In this document: positions 28,886 through 37,345 of the stretch, piece by piece
How positions within the stretch are numbered: position 1 is the first letter of the stretch
Layout: the number at the start of each line of letters is the position of its first letter
The notes under the pieces: model-generated
The model's database searches: none
What the model saw: only the letters and a program-made list of their open reading frames with translations
What the model was told of the DNA's origin: nothing
Assembly (NCBI RefSeq): GCF_014649795.1
Contig: NZ_BMTS01000019.1
Coordinates: forward strand, 62,001 to 126,000
Length of the DNA stretch: 64,000 nt
Direction of reading: 5' to 3'
From: Streptomyces melanogenes
GTDB lineage: Bacteria > Actinomycetota > Actinomycetes > Streptomycetales > Streptomycetaceae
Position numbers and translations under genes: made by a program

Positions 28886-30355
28886 ATGGACGCATCGCCT
28901 GCGGCCGGAGGCAGTCGACCGAACCGGGCCGCGCTGCTCACGGTGACGTGCCTGGGCCAATTCATGGTCCTGCTCGACAACACAATCGTCGGAGCAGCGC
29001 TGCCCGACATGCAGCACCGGCTGCACACTCAGCTGACCGGTCTGCAATGGATCGTCGACGCGTACGTCCTGCTGGTCGCCATGCTGCTGCTGTCCGGCGG
29101 TATCTTCGCCGACCGGTTCGGCCGCAAGCGGGTGTATCTGACCGGCGTGGCGGTGTTCACCGCCGCATCGGTGCTGTGCGCCCTCGCACCCTCGCTCGGC
29201 TGGCTGGTGGCCGGCCGGGTGCTGCAGGGCATCGGGGCCGCCGCGCTGAGCCCCGCCTCGCTCGCCCTGCTGGCCACCGCCCATCCCGTACCGCAGGAGC
29301 GAATCAAGGCGATCGGACTGTGGGCCGGGCTCAGCGGCATCGGTCTGGCCGCAGGCCCCGTGGCCGGCGGCGTGCTGACAGATGCCTTCGGCTGGCCCGC
29401 CATCTTCCTGGTCAACCTGCCCATCGGCGTGGTCCTTCTGCTGCTCGGTCTGCGCCACCTCGGTGAGTCCCGCAATCCGAGCGCCTCCGCGATCGACATC
29501 CCGGGGACGGTGCTGTCCGTTCTGGGGGTGGGGGCGCTGACCTACGGGCTGATCGAGGGAGGTGCCCGCGGCTGGACGGCGCCGGTGATCCTGGGCAGCT
29601 TCACCGCCGCTGCGATGCTCCTCGCCGCCTTCGTCGCCGTCGAAGCGCGTCGCTCCGCTCCGATGCTGCCGCTGCGGCTGTTCCGGCAGCGCCTGTTCAC
29701 CGTGTCCAACACCGCCATGGTCGTGGTGGGGTTCGCGCTCATGGGTTCGTCGTTCTTCTTCTCCCAGTTCTTCGTGTACGTCCAGGGCAGCTCGATCCTG
29801 CGCGCCGGCCTGCAGACCCTGCCGGTATCCCTCGCCATGGTGGTCGTCAGCCCGTACGCGGGTCGGCTCGCCGCCCGCTACGGCTTCCGGATCGTGGTGA
29901 CCACCGGCCTTGCCCTGGCCGGCCTGGGGCTGCTGGCACTCGGCATGGTGCACGCCGACACCGGCTACGGCAACGTGTGGTGGCGGCTGGGGGTCGTCGG
30001 TACCGGCTTCGCCCTGACCCTGTCCCCCCTGACGGGAGCCGCCATCCAAGCGGTCAGCCCACAGGAAGGCGGCCTCGCGTCAGGCATCAGCGGCACCACC
30101 CGGCAGATCGGCGCGGTGCTCGGCGTGGCGGTACTCGGAGCCGTCGTCCGCACCAGGCAGTCCAGCGGCGCCTCCTTCGAGACCGGCCTCAACAGCGCCT
30201 TCCTCACTGCCGGCACGCTCACGTTGGTCACTGCGGTGTTCACCGGCCTGTGGCTGGCAAGGTCCAAGCCCGCGGAAGCCTCCCCGGCGCCGCAACGATT
30301 CACCGATCCCGATGCAGTCACCATCTCGAACGAGGCATCCACGAACAGCCGTTGA
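28886..30355 (+). CDS. DHA2-type MFS multidrug exporter
   Basis: This 489-residue protein has the hydrophobic pattern of a 14-helix drug:proton antiporter (EmrB/QacA type). The visible family motifs are LDNTIVGAALPDM (motif D1), GGIFADRFGRKRVYL (motif A) and GLAAGPVAGGVL (antiporter motif C). The start ATG follows GAGAGGA. The divergent TetR gene probably controls it. Substrate cannot be read from sequence; efflux of a cationic or lipophilic drug is the usual role. Confidence 0.92.
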   Translation: MDASPAAGGSRPNRAALLTVTCLGQFMVLLDNTIVGAALPDMQHRLHTQLTGLQWIVDAYVLLVAMLLLSGGIFADRFGRKRVYLTGVAVFTAASVLCALAPSLGWLVAGRVLQGIGAAALSPASLALLATAHPVPQERIKAIGLWAGLSGIGLAAGPVAGGVLTDAFGWPAIFLVNLPIGVVLLLLGLRHLGESRNPSASAIDIPGTVLSVLGVGALTYGLIEGGARGWTAPVILGSFTAAAMLLAAFVAVEARRSAPMLPLRLFRQRLFTVSNTAMVVVGFALMGSSFFFSQFFVYVQGSSILRAGLQTLPVSLAMVVVSPYAGRLAARYGFRIVVTTGLALAGLGLLALGMVHADTGYGNVWWRLGVVGTGFALTLSPLTGAAIQAVSPQEGGLASGISGTTRQIGAVLGVAVLGAVVRTRQSSGASFETGLNSAFLTAGTLTLVTAVFTGLWLARSKPAEASPAPQRFTDPDAVTISNEASTNSR

Positions 30356-30550
30356 CGGCGGCACCGACCGACGGCGCCCTGTGGACCGCATGGGAGATCG
30401 GCGCACTCGCCCGCATCGCCCCGGCGGACAGTGGCCTGCTCGATCGTATGGGTGTCCGGACCGCCGGTGACGGAGCCCCAGCAGAGGGCGGGCCCCTCGA
30501 TTGCGGTGCTTGAATGGACCCTAGGTCCTGGTCTGGCAAGGAGAAGTGCT

Positions 30551-31324
30551 GTGCCCCTGGTGTCTGTCGTGATGCCCGTGTACAACTCAGCAGCCACGCT
30601 CGGCGCGGCCGTCCGATCGGTGCTCACGCAGACCCACAGTGACCTGGAGCTGCTGGTTACCGACGACCAGTCCTGCGATGGCTCGATGGACCTGTTGCGC
30701 GAGTTCGCCGAGCAGGACGAGCGAGTCCTGCCGCAGGCGGCACCCGAACGGGGCGGTGCGGGCCGGGCCCGCAACCTGGCGATCGAGCGGGCCTGCGGGG
30801 ACTACATCGCTTTTCTCGACAGCGACGACATGTGGCTGCCGGAGAAGACCGAGAAGCAGCTCGTCTTCGCTGCCCAGGCCACTGCGCCGTTGACGTTCAC
30901 CTCGTACTACAAGATGGACGCCGACTATCACGGTGAGAGCACCGGCTGGGTCCCGAACGGGCGCGTGGTCCATGCGCGAGAGCACGTGGACTACCGCGCG
31001 ATGCTGGTCCAAGACCACATCGGTGCTCTCACCGCCATGTACGACCGTAAGGTCCTGGGCACGAGGCTGATGCCGGAAATGCGCAAGCGCCAGGACTACG
31101 CCCTGTGGCTGTCGATCATGCGGGGCGGCGCGGACGCCCGGGGTCTGGCTGAGCCGCTTGCGGTTTACAGGGCGCACCAGGCGGGATCGCTGTCCTCCAA
31201 CAAGCTGTCGCTCGTGCCATACAACTGGGCCCTGTACCGCGAGCACGAGCATCTGTCGGTCCCGCGGGCAACGCGGGCGCTGGCTGGCGCCGTGTGGCAG
31301 TCCATGCGCAACTCGCGCATTTAG
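30551..31324 (+). CDS. Family 2 glycosyltransferase
   Basis: Start GTG 30551 is preceded by AAGGAGAAG and puts the first strand of the GT-A fold at the N-terminus (VPLVSVVMPVYNSAATLGAA), so the longer frame from 30431 is rejected. The 257-residue protein has the GT2 hallmarks: the DDQSCDGS nucleotide-sugar region, FLDSDD (the DxD-like metal motif, near residue 91) and a KRQDYALW stretch in the acceptor region. It lacks membrane helices. The acceptor and sugar are unknown. No intact glycan operon surrounds it, but a GT4 remnant lies 800 bp downstream. Confidence 0.9.
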   Translation: MPLVSVVMPVYNSAATLGAAVRSVLTQTHSDLELLVTDDQSCDGSMDLLREFAEQDERVLPQAAPERGGAGRARNLAIERACGDYIAFLDSDDMWLPEKTEKQLVFAAQATAPLTFTSYYKMDADYHGESTGWVPNGRVVHAREHVDYRAMLVQDHIGALTAMYDRKVLGTRLMPEMRKRQDYALWLSIMRGGADARGLAEPLAVYRAHQAGSLSSNKLSLVPYNWALYREHEHLSVPRATRALAGAVWQSMRNSRI

Positions 31325-31557
31325 ATCCGTGCATGGGTCCGGGGAGCCCGGTGCGCGACCGTTTCCGGAGGTACCCGGCCGGGCCCAGCCCCGTGGCGCA
31401 GCCGGGCCTTCGACTTCGCGGCCGTCGGTCTCCTCAATGAGGCGGATCACCATGCCGAGGCCGGACCTCTACAGCCCCACCCAAGGCCCGGGGCGCTCAC
31501 CCCGTAGCGCTGGGCCTGGGTTCCCGCCCGGCTGCTGAACGAGTGCGGGGTCGGCGC

Positions 31558-32103
31558 TCAGGCCCACGTTTCGCCGGAGTGGTCGAACGCGTCGTCGAAG
31601 CCGTGCAGGACGGGGTCGAGTTCGTGGGTGGCGCCGCACAGGGTGCACAGCCGGACACCAGGCTTCTCGGCCTGGGCGAGGGCCTGGTCCAGCGAGAGCA
31701 CGGGGACGCCGGCGGGGGCTTGAGCGCAGTCGGGGGCGTGGAGGACCGCTCGGCCGGGGCCGCGGCTGTTGCCCAGCCGGGCAAGGACCCAGCCCGCTGG
31801 CCGTTGGGTGGGTGTGTCGGGGATGCCGTCCGGCAGGCGGCTGGTCGGCACGGCGTCGTAGGAGACGCCGTCGAGGGGGCGGACGTGGCCGGGGGCTTCG
31901 ACCCAGACCCGGTATTCGGCGGCCTCGACCTGGCCCTGGTCGGTGTTGCGGTAGGTGGGCAAGCCGACGTCGTAGAGCCAGCCGCCGGGGACCTGGGAGC
32001 GGGCGTACAGGCGCGCGGTGATCTCCTGCCCGTCGGGCAGGACGCCGAGCTTGGGACGGCCGCTGCGGTAGATCGACGAGGTCCAGGCCGCCTTCGCGGC
32101 CCG
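31558..32103 (-). pseudogene. DUF6233-like gene, 5' truncated
   Basis: The C-terminal 135 residues have the pattern I associate with DUF6233 proteins of streptomycetes: GWVLARL, then AVLHAPDC, then a CTLCGA pair near the end. The open frame extends upstream to a TAG at 32104-32106 with no ATG or GTG; only a TTG at 31962 could serve. The frame meets the end of the GT4 remnant exactly there. A decapitated gene is the simplest reading, although a short product from the TTG cannot be excluded. Confidence 0.6.
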
Positions 32104-32485
32104 CTAGTCGACGGCTGCCGCCGGGATCAGCCCGGCGGCAGCCAGCTCGGGTAGGCACGGCAGGGCCAGCGGCATGGCCCGCGTGCGGGCCTTCGCACCG
32201 AGGCCGGGCCGGTCGGCCGACTCGATCGCCTGTATCCAGGCGTCCACGTTGTCGGGGTGGAGGATCACTCCGCCGTCTCCGACCGCCTCGGGGATGCCGC
32301 CCCGGGATGAGCCGATCGTGGGACGCCGTGGAGCCCGGCCTCCACGATCACCCGGGGGAAGGCGTCCTCGACCTGGGAGGGCACGAGCAGCAGGTTGTTC
32401 GCGGCGTAGAGCGGTCCCATGGCGTACGTACGGGGCACCCAGCGGCCGCACACTACAAGGTCGGCACCAAACTCCGGCGAACTGG
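32104..32485 (-). pseudogene. GT4-type glycosyltransferase remnant, frameshifted
   Basis: Two overlapping frames together give the C-terminal half of a group 1 glycosyltransferase: VCGRWVPRTYAMGPLYAANN, then EDAFPRVIVEAGLHGVP, then after a frame change near 32320, TIGSSRGGIPEAVGDGG. The EDAFPRVIVE stretch with its following GIPE is the E-x7-E nucleotide-sugar motif of GT4. The N-terminal domain is absent. Truncation plus frameshift shows a dead gene. Confidence 0.75.
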
Positions 32486-32537
32486 ATAAACGTCAAGATG
32501 ATCACGGAGCCAACAGAATCCCCGCGTTGATGCGGAT

Positions 32538-33824
32538 TCAGGCGGGGCGTTGGGTTGCCGCCACCAGTTCCCGTACACCGGGGACGCGCGGGTGCTTCTC
32601 TCGTAGGGCGGTGACGATCTGCCGCAGGGCCGGGCGGTCGCGGACCTCGCCCGGCGACACCCGGACTGCCGCGAGCAGCTCGTGCGCGGTCTGCTCCGGC
32701 TTACCCCACTGCCACCACGCCCGGCTGAGGTCGGAATGCATCCGCGCCCGACGTTCGGCGGTCGGGAACTGGTCCGCGCGCAGCCCGTGGCCGGCCTGGA
32801 GTGCTGCCCCGGCGTCGCCGAGTGCCCAGTGCACCCCGACTTCGTAGAGCGTCACCGCGGCCGGGGTGATGGCGAACAGCCTTCCTGATGGGGCCTGTTC
32901 GGGCAGTTGGCGGGCGGCCCGGTTCGCCTCGCGGATCATCGTCAGGGCCTGGTCCCGGTCGCCCGCGCGGGCCGCGGTGTACGAGGTGGTGCACAGCATC
33001 TGCGCGTACGCCGAGGCCTGCGCGTCCGTCTTCAGGCCCGTGTTCTCCACCTTGGCGAGCGCACCGAGTACCAGGCGCTCGGCCGCTTCCGGACGGTCCT
33101 GGTGGCGCAGCACGATGCTCAGTTCACGGGCGGCCGCGGCCGCGACGAGCGGCGAGCTGGAGAGCTCCGCATAGACCGTCGCCCGGTCCGCGGTAAGTCG
33201 TGACCGCTCGTACTGGCCGATCTTCGTGAGGACCGAGGTGGCCAGGGCGTAGCACGCGGAAAGGCGTGCGTACGCGAGTTCCGTACGGTCTCGGGTGGCG
33301 GCATGGCCGTCGGCGAGGAGGCCGGGCAGCTCCTGGAGGAGCGCGGCGTGCCGCCCGTTGTCGAACAGGCTGCGGGCGGCCGCGAGCCGGGAATCCAGCG
33401 GGATGGGGGAGCCGGTGGGCGAGGGCATGGTCGCCAGCGCCTCATCTACGCCGAGTAGGAGGTGCGCGGGACCTGCGAGGCCAGCGGCGGCGAGCACGGT
33501 GCGGCGGCGCATCGGGTCCTCCTGGGGTTGTGGACCTTCCGGCGCCACTGTAGTGGCTGGAAGGGCGCTCAACCCGAGAGACGCCACGAGTACAGCTGTC
33601 GGCATGTCGACCTCGCGGGCGGCCGCCCGCACGAGCCCGAGCTCGCCGCGGTCGCCACGCTTCTCCAAGCGGCTGACGGTGGAGGCGGAGCAGCCGATAC
33701 GGATGCCGAGGTCCGGCTGCCGCCAGCCGCGGGCCTCCCGCCCCACCCGGATGAGCCCACCAGGGTCGCGGCTGGCCACCAGCGCTCGCACCTGGCTGCT
33801 GTCCCACAGCGGATCGGTGCTCAT
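32538..33824 (-). CDS. HTH (XRE-type) regulator with TPR-like C-terminus
   Basis: The start is ATG 33824 (MSTDPLWDSS); the longer upstream frame is Arg/Pro junk. The 428-residue protein has an XRE helix-turn-helix at about residues 12-70 (REARGWRQPDLGIRIGCSAS, TVSRLEKRG). About 300 residues of helical TPR-like repeats follow (NGRHAALLQELPGLLADGHA, YERSRLTADRATVYAELSSS and others). Such proteins are common streptomycete regulators that may sense a peptide or protein through the TPR region. It is divergent from the small-peptide/methyltransferase pair 185 bp away and is its likely controller. Confidence 0.85.
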   Translation of the reverse strand: MSTDPLWDSSQVRALVASRDPGGLIRVGREARGWRQPDLGIRIGCSASTVSRLEKRGDRGELGLVRAAAREVDMPTAVLVASLGLSALPATTVAPEGPQPQEDPMRRRTVLAAAGLAGPAHLLLGVDEALATMPSPTGSPIPLDSRLAAARSLFDNGRHAALLQELPGLLADGHAATRDRTELAYARLSACYALATSVLTKIGQYERSRLTADRATVYAELSSSPLVAAAAARELSIVLRHQDRPEAAERLVLGALAKVENTGLKTDAQASAYAQMLCTTSYTAARAGDRDQALTMIREANRAARQLPEQAPSGRLFAITPAAVTLYEVGVHWALGDAGAALQAGHGLRADQFPTAERRARMHSDLSRAWWQWGKPEQTAHELLAAVRVSPGEVRDRPALRQIVTALREKHPRVPGVRELVAATQRPA

Positions 33825-34008
33825 CGGGCCTCCCACAGGCCAGCGGGCCGGAGGTGCCCACCCACGATAGAGGTAGCCGACAGGCCTGCCTACGGCGCAT
33901 GCACATCCTGCAAGTCGCTTGCCGACGCCTGAAGTTGCTGGTCGTCTGGTGGCAGTGACGGCGTGGTAGGCAGGCGCGCGAGTCCGATCACCAGATTGAG
34001 GAGGCGTT
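33825..34008 (+). promoter_or_regulatory. Divergent control region of the candidate RiPP locus
   Basis: The region between the regulator and the peptide gene contains a spaced inverted repeat: GCCTGCCTAC at 33884-33893 and GTAGGCAGGC at 33966-33975. The arms could be two half-sites for the HTH regulator, with looping. GAGGAGG at 33998-34004 is a near-perfect ribosome site for the peptide. Confidence 0.5.
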
Positions 34009-34119
34009 ATGGGCGGCAGCCGCGGAGACAAGGACGGACAGGTGGGCGGGGACTCCTCAAGCCCCGGCGACCCCGGGAATCCGATGCCGACACCGGAGCC
34101 GGATCCGGAGGATGACTAA
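34009..34119 (+). CDS. 36-residue acidic peptide, candidate RiPP precursor
   Basis: A strong GAGGAGG precedes the ATG at 34009. The 36-codon frame overlaps the methyltransferase gene by 8 bp (34112-34119). The peptide has a Gly/Ser/Asp-rich first half with DG, GD and SS runs and an acidic C-terminus (PMPTPEPDPEDD). It has no cysteine. Tight coupling to a protein-L-isoaspartate-methyltransferase homologue suggests it is that enzyme's substrate, as in aspartimide-forming peptide systems (imiditides, some graspetides and lanthipeptides). This is inference from context; the sequence itself matches no precursor I know. Confidence 0.6.
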   Translation: MGGSRGDKDGQVGGDSSSPGDPGNPMPTPEPDPEDD

Positions 34120-35038
34120 GGCCGAGATCGACCTCTCGGCCTTCGCCGCCGAACTGCGCGCACAATGCGCCGCGGAGATCGACGCCCGCACGGAGGGCCA
34201 CTTCAACGGGCGGCCATGGCTGCGCGAAGCCTTCCTGACCGTGCCACGCGAACACTTCGTGCCGGATCAGATCTGGTGGCCCACCCCCCGCGACGACGGG
34301 CTCCACCATGTGATCGACCGCCGCGAACGGCCACGCGCCTGGCTCAAGGGGGTCTACCGGCCCCGCGCCTCGCTGATCACACAGGTGGCGGACGGCGCGG
34401 TGCGCCCGGAGGACGGGCCGACGGACGCACCGTTCACCAGCGCTGTGTCCTGCTCCGCTGTCGTCGTGGACATGCTGCACTATCTGGACCCCGCCCCCGC
34501 CGACGTCGCGGTGGAGATCGGCACCGGCTCCGGCTACAGCACCGCCCTCCTGGCCCAGCGAGTCCCTCCGGAGAACGTCGTCACCGTGGAGATCGACACG
34601 GAGCTCGCTGCCCGGGCACGCGAGTCCCTCGCGGGTCTCGGTCTGCGGCCGACTGTGATCGCTGGCGACGGGGAACTGGGCTACCCAAGTCGTGCTCCGT
34701 ACACGCGGATCATCTCGACAGCGGCGGTCCGCGAGATCCCACAGGCCTGGCTTGATCAGGCCGCGCCCGGCGCCGTCGTGGTGACCCCGCTCTTCGGACC
34801 GTTCGGCCACGATGCACTGCTGCGGCTAATCGCGGACGGGCAAGGTGGAGGTGAAGGCCGGCTCGTCAACGGAGTTGCGTTCATGAAAGTACGCGGCCAG
34901 CGCGCCGAGCGATCGTTCGAAAAGCTCGGCTGGCCAACGGTGAACGGCCCCTGGCCGCCGTACGGGGACTACCGCGTCACCGTCCGCGATGGGCGACAGA
35001 AGATCCAGGTAATCAAACCGATAGTCCGCCGTCCGTGA
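34112..35038 (+). CDS. Protein-L-isoaspartate O-methyltransferase-like enzyme (PIMT homologue)
   Basis: This 308-residue SAM-dependent methyltransferase has PREHFVP near residue 50 (typical of PIMT family N-termini), an SAM-binding motif I VEIGTGSGYSTALLA (about 134-148), and VTVEID as motif Post-I. In housekeeping PIMT the enzyme methylates isoaspartate for repair. Longer homologues with an extra C-terminal region modify aspartates of RiPP precursors to give aspartimide. The length (about 100 residues more than repair PIMT) and the overlapping small peptide gene favour the second role. No ATP-grasp or lanthipeptide synthetase gene is nearby. Confidence 0.82.
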   Translation: MTKAEIDLSAFAAELRAQCAAEIDARTEGHFNGRPWLREAFLTVPREHFVPDQIWWPTPRDDGLHHVIDRRERPRAWLKGVYRPRASLITQVADGAVRPEDGPTDAPFTSAVSCSAVVVDMLHYLDPAPADVAVEIGTGSGYSTALLAQRVPPENVVTVEIDTELAARARESLAGLGLRPTVIAGDGELGYPSRAPYTRIISTAAVREIPQAWLDQAAPGAVVVTPLFGPFGHDALLRLIADGQGGGEGRLVNGVAFMKVRGQRAERSFEKLGWPTVNGPWPPYGDYRVTVRDGRQKIQVIKPIVRRP

Positions 35039-35122
35039 GGCGGCGCCCCCTACCCGCTGAGACCCGTGTCGGGGATGGTGAGCGACGGAGGTGTGCGCGA
35101 TGGCGGAGCTGCTAACAACGAA

Positions 35123-35155
35123 GCGGTCCGCCCCACTCTCTATGGGGCGGACCGC
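35123..35155 (+). terminator. Hairpin after the methyltransferase gene
   Basis: GCGGTCCGCCCCA at 35123-35135 pairs perfectly with 35143-35155 across a 7-base loop. It lies 85 bases after the methyltransferase stop and is the likely terminator of the peptide-methyltransferase operon. Confidence 0.75.
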
Positions 35156-35221
35156 GGTGCTCTCAGGGCATTCTGACCTCACGGGCTTCGCCCGTAGGTG
35201 AAGCTGGCTCACGAATGTGAG

Positions 35222-35365
35222 CTAGAACGCCTTGGCGTACTCAAGGAATGCGCTGAAGGCCGTGTACCCGACGCTGAAGGCCGGGCCGGTCCGGTTCTTG
35301 GAGTCGCGGACGGCGATGCCGTCGGTGCGGTTGGCGACGGAGATGCAGTTGCCCGATCCGTCGTT
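35222..35365 (-). pseudogene. DUF397 gene fragment, 5' truncated
   Basis: Minus-strand codons give the C-terminal part of a DUF397 protein: SNDGSGNCISVANRTDGIAV, then RDSKNRTGPAFSVGY and a terminal LEYAKAF. The family's N-terminal part (the tryptophan-containing start and its leader) is absent; upstream of about 35365 the sequence becomes a Nudix gene on the other strand. DUF397 proteins normally sit beside an XRE regulator. None is adjacent here. Confidence 0.7.
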
Positions 35366-35675
35366 GCTGTAGGGCGAGAGCGCCCTCGAAGCCGCCGTGC
35401 GCGAAGCCCGCGAAGAAGTCGGCATCACCCTCGACCCCGCCACCTTGCGCATCGTGCACGTGATGCATTTCCGCAACCGCGAGGGCCAGTCCCGGATCGG
35501 CTGGTTCTTCGCCACAGCCGAATGGGAAGGAACGCCAGTCAACGGTGAACCGCACAAGTGCGCCGGGATCGGCTGGTACCCCGCTGACCAACTCCCCGCC
35601 GAGGCAGTCCCGTACAACGCCCTCGGGGTCGCCCACTACCTCAAGGGCGAGCCCGTCTCGATCCACGGCTGGTGA
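35366..35675 (+). pseudogene. Nudix hydrolase fragment, 5' truncated
   Basis: The plus-strand frame gives GESALEAAVREAREEVGITL, which is the second part of a Nudix box (REUxEExGU), followed by the rest of the fold and a clean stop. The first strands and the leading GX5E of the Nudix box are missing. The ATG or GTG within the box could not yield a folded enzyme. Its 5' break coincides with that of the DUF397 fragment on the opposite strand. Confidence 0.75.
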
Positions 35676-35899
35676 ACCACTGGGTCACCGGGCGGGTTCG
35701 AACCAGAGGCGTGCGGACCCGTGCCGCTGTGGCGGCCGCGGACGGCTATAGCAGTTGCCGCAACCGGTACCCGGCAAGGATCATGAGGTGGCGCGAGGTC
35801 CGGAGCACCGTACGGACAGGCGGGGCGGCCGAGGCCGCCACGTACACCGCCCGGGTGCCAGCGAGAGGGTTCGATTCCCGCTTCCGGTCCCGAGCACGC

Positions 35900-35936
35900 C
35901 GGATGGGGCGGCCCAGTAAGCGGGCCGCCCCATCCG
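35900..35936 (+). terminator. Strong hairpin, 15-bp perfect stem
   Basis: CGGATGGGGCGGCCC at 35900-35914 pairs with 35922-35936 across AGTAAGC, followed by TTTG. It can terminate transcription in either direction between the Nudix fragment and the VCBS gene. The 315 bases from 35676 to 35990 contain no gene I can support; a TTCGATT T-arm-like motif at 35869-35875 lacks a tRNA body. Confidence 0.75.
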
Positions 35937-35990
35937 TTTGACCTTCACGACGCACCCGGATCCGTCCACCGGCCCGGCGCGCCTGTTGGG

Positions 35991-36920
35991 TTAGATCAGG
36001 TTGAGGGAGTTGTAGCCCCAGCCGATCTTGACGCGGTTGTCGAACGGGTCGTGGGAGTCGCCGTTGCCGGAGTAGCGCCACAGGGTGCCGTCGTTGCCGC
36101 GGGCGATGAGGTCGCTGCGTCCGTCGCCGTCGAGGTCGCCGATGGACAGGAGGCGGTTGTAGGTGTTCCAGCCGCCGCCGATCTTGACGCGGTTGTTGAA
36201 GGGGTCGTTGCGGTTGCCGTTGCCGGTGTACAGCCACAGCACACCGGCCTTGTCGCGGGCGACGATGTCGGTGCGGCCGTCGCCGTTCAGGTCGCCCTGG
36301 CCGGCGATCTCGGTGTACTGGCCCCAGCCGCCGCCGACCTTGGTGCGGGCGGTGACCCGGCCGTCGTTGTAGCCGAGGTACATCCACATCACACCCGCCT
36401 TGTCGACGGCGAGGATGTCGGACTCGCGGGCTCCGGCGAGGTTGCCGGGGGAGAGGACCTTGTTGTAGATCTGCCAGCCCCCGCCGATCGTCTTCGCCGA
36501 GCCCTTGTTGGTGCCGGCGTAGAAGAGGGTGCCGTCCTTCAGGATGCTCCAGGCACCGTCCTTGTTCCCGTCCTTGTCCTGGTCGACCTGCAGGACATGC
36601 TTGAAGTCCTTCATGTTGCTGGCGGTGAGCTGCGCCGCCTCAAAACCGCCGTGGCCGTTGGGCACGTACCAGTCCAGCCAGCCCTCCCGCTCGATGGCCG
36701 CCATCGGGAAGGTAGCCGTCTGCTCCCAGTCCCCGGACGCCGCGCGCGGGGCGGCCAGCTTTCCCTTCGCCGCCGCAGTGCCAGGCCGGTCGGCGGCCTT
36801 CGCGGCCGTGTCGGCCGGGTTCCCGGCCGCGAACGCGGTACCGGCGGTGGCAGCCATCGCCGCGGCGATGGCAGTGGCGGCGAGAGCGCTCTTGAAGGCG
36901 CCGCGCTGGGCGAAGCTCAT
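35991..36920 (-). CDS. Secreted VCBS/FG-GAP repeat protein
   Basis: The start is ATG 36920, with GGGGGGAA just upstream; the longer frame has no ribosome site. The 309-residue protein has a signal peptide ending near ATAGTAFA. It then has four or five FG-GAP/VCBS-type repeats, each with a calcium-loop pattern (DQDKDGNKD, DLNGDGRTD, DLDGDGRSD) and a GGGW strand. These form a beta-propeller found in many secreted streptomycete proteins. No catalytic domain is seen; adhesion or carbohydrate binding is a guess. Confidence 0.88.
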   Translation of the reverse strand: MSFAQRGAFKSALAATAIAAAMAATAGTAFAAGNPADTAAKAADRPGTAAAKGKLAAPRAASGDWEQTATFPMAAIEREGWLDWYVPNGHGGFEAAQLTASNMKDFKHVLQVDQDKDGNKDGAWSILKDGTLFYAGTNKGSAKTIGGGWQIYNKVLSPGNLAGARESDILAVDKAGVMWMYLGYNDGRVTARTKVGGGWGQYTEIAGQGDLNGDGRTDIVARDKAGVLWLYTGNGNRNDPFNNRVKIGGGWNTYNRLLSIGDLDGDGRSDLIARGNDGTLWRYSGNGDSHDPFDNRVKIGWGYNSLNLI

Positions 36921-37079
36921 GGGATTCCCCCCAGGGAAATAGTCTATACAGGCGTGATTGGTCTGAATCGCGCCCTGTGTCACCGGCACCTTACACAGCT
37001 ACTTCACGGGCCTCAGCGGGCGGGTGCAGGGCTTCCGATTAGCGGGGGTGAACGATCCATCCTGCACCGCGCTCGTGCC

Positions 37080-37280
37080 TCATCACTCCGGGGGATCCGC
37101 CGAGCTTGCCGCCAGCCGGGCCGGCATCGGCAGCCGTGAACTGGCCCGGGCGTGCGGGCTTGACCCACCCCACCGTTCTCAGGGCGCTCGACGGCCAGCG
37201 GCTCCCCTCGACACAAACGCTCCTGCTGCTGGAAGTGGGGGCCCCGGTAAGAACCCTGTCACCAGCCGCAAAGGCGCATT
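37080..37280 (+). pseudogene. HTH (XRE-like) gene relic
   Basis: Two plus-strand frames give IGSRELARACGL and, after a shift near 37160, LTHPTVLRALDGQRLPSTQT. Together they read as an XRE helix-turn-helix followed by a helix. No start, no downstream domain and a frameshift indicate a fragment. The 425-base gap 36921-37345 otherwise holds nothing I can support. Confidence is limited because the match is short. Confidence 0.4.
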
Positions 37281-37345
37281 CTCAGCCCTTTGGCCTGGAG
37301 GATCGAAGCAGCTCTGCTGTAGAGGTCGGCTCGGCAGTTGATGGA

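Noticed and set aside
28796..30049. 417-residue minus-strand frame opposite the MFS gene
   Set aside because: His/Gln/Gly-rich composition typical of an antisense shadow; the MFS motifs are on the plus strand.
35850..35895. TTCGATT motif resembling a tRNA T-arm before a hairpin
   Set aside because: The T-stem has a mismatch and no acceptor, D-arm or anticodon arm could be paired upstream; no tRNA or tRNA remnant can be supported.
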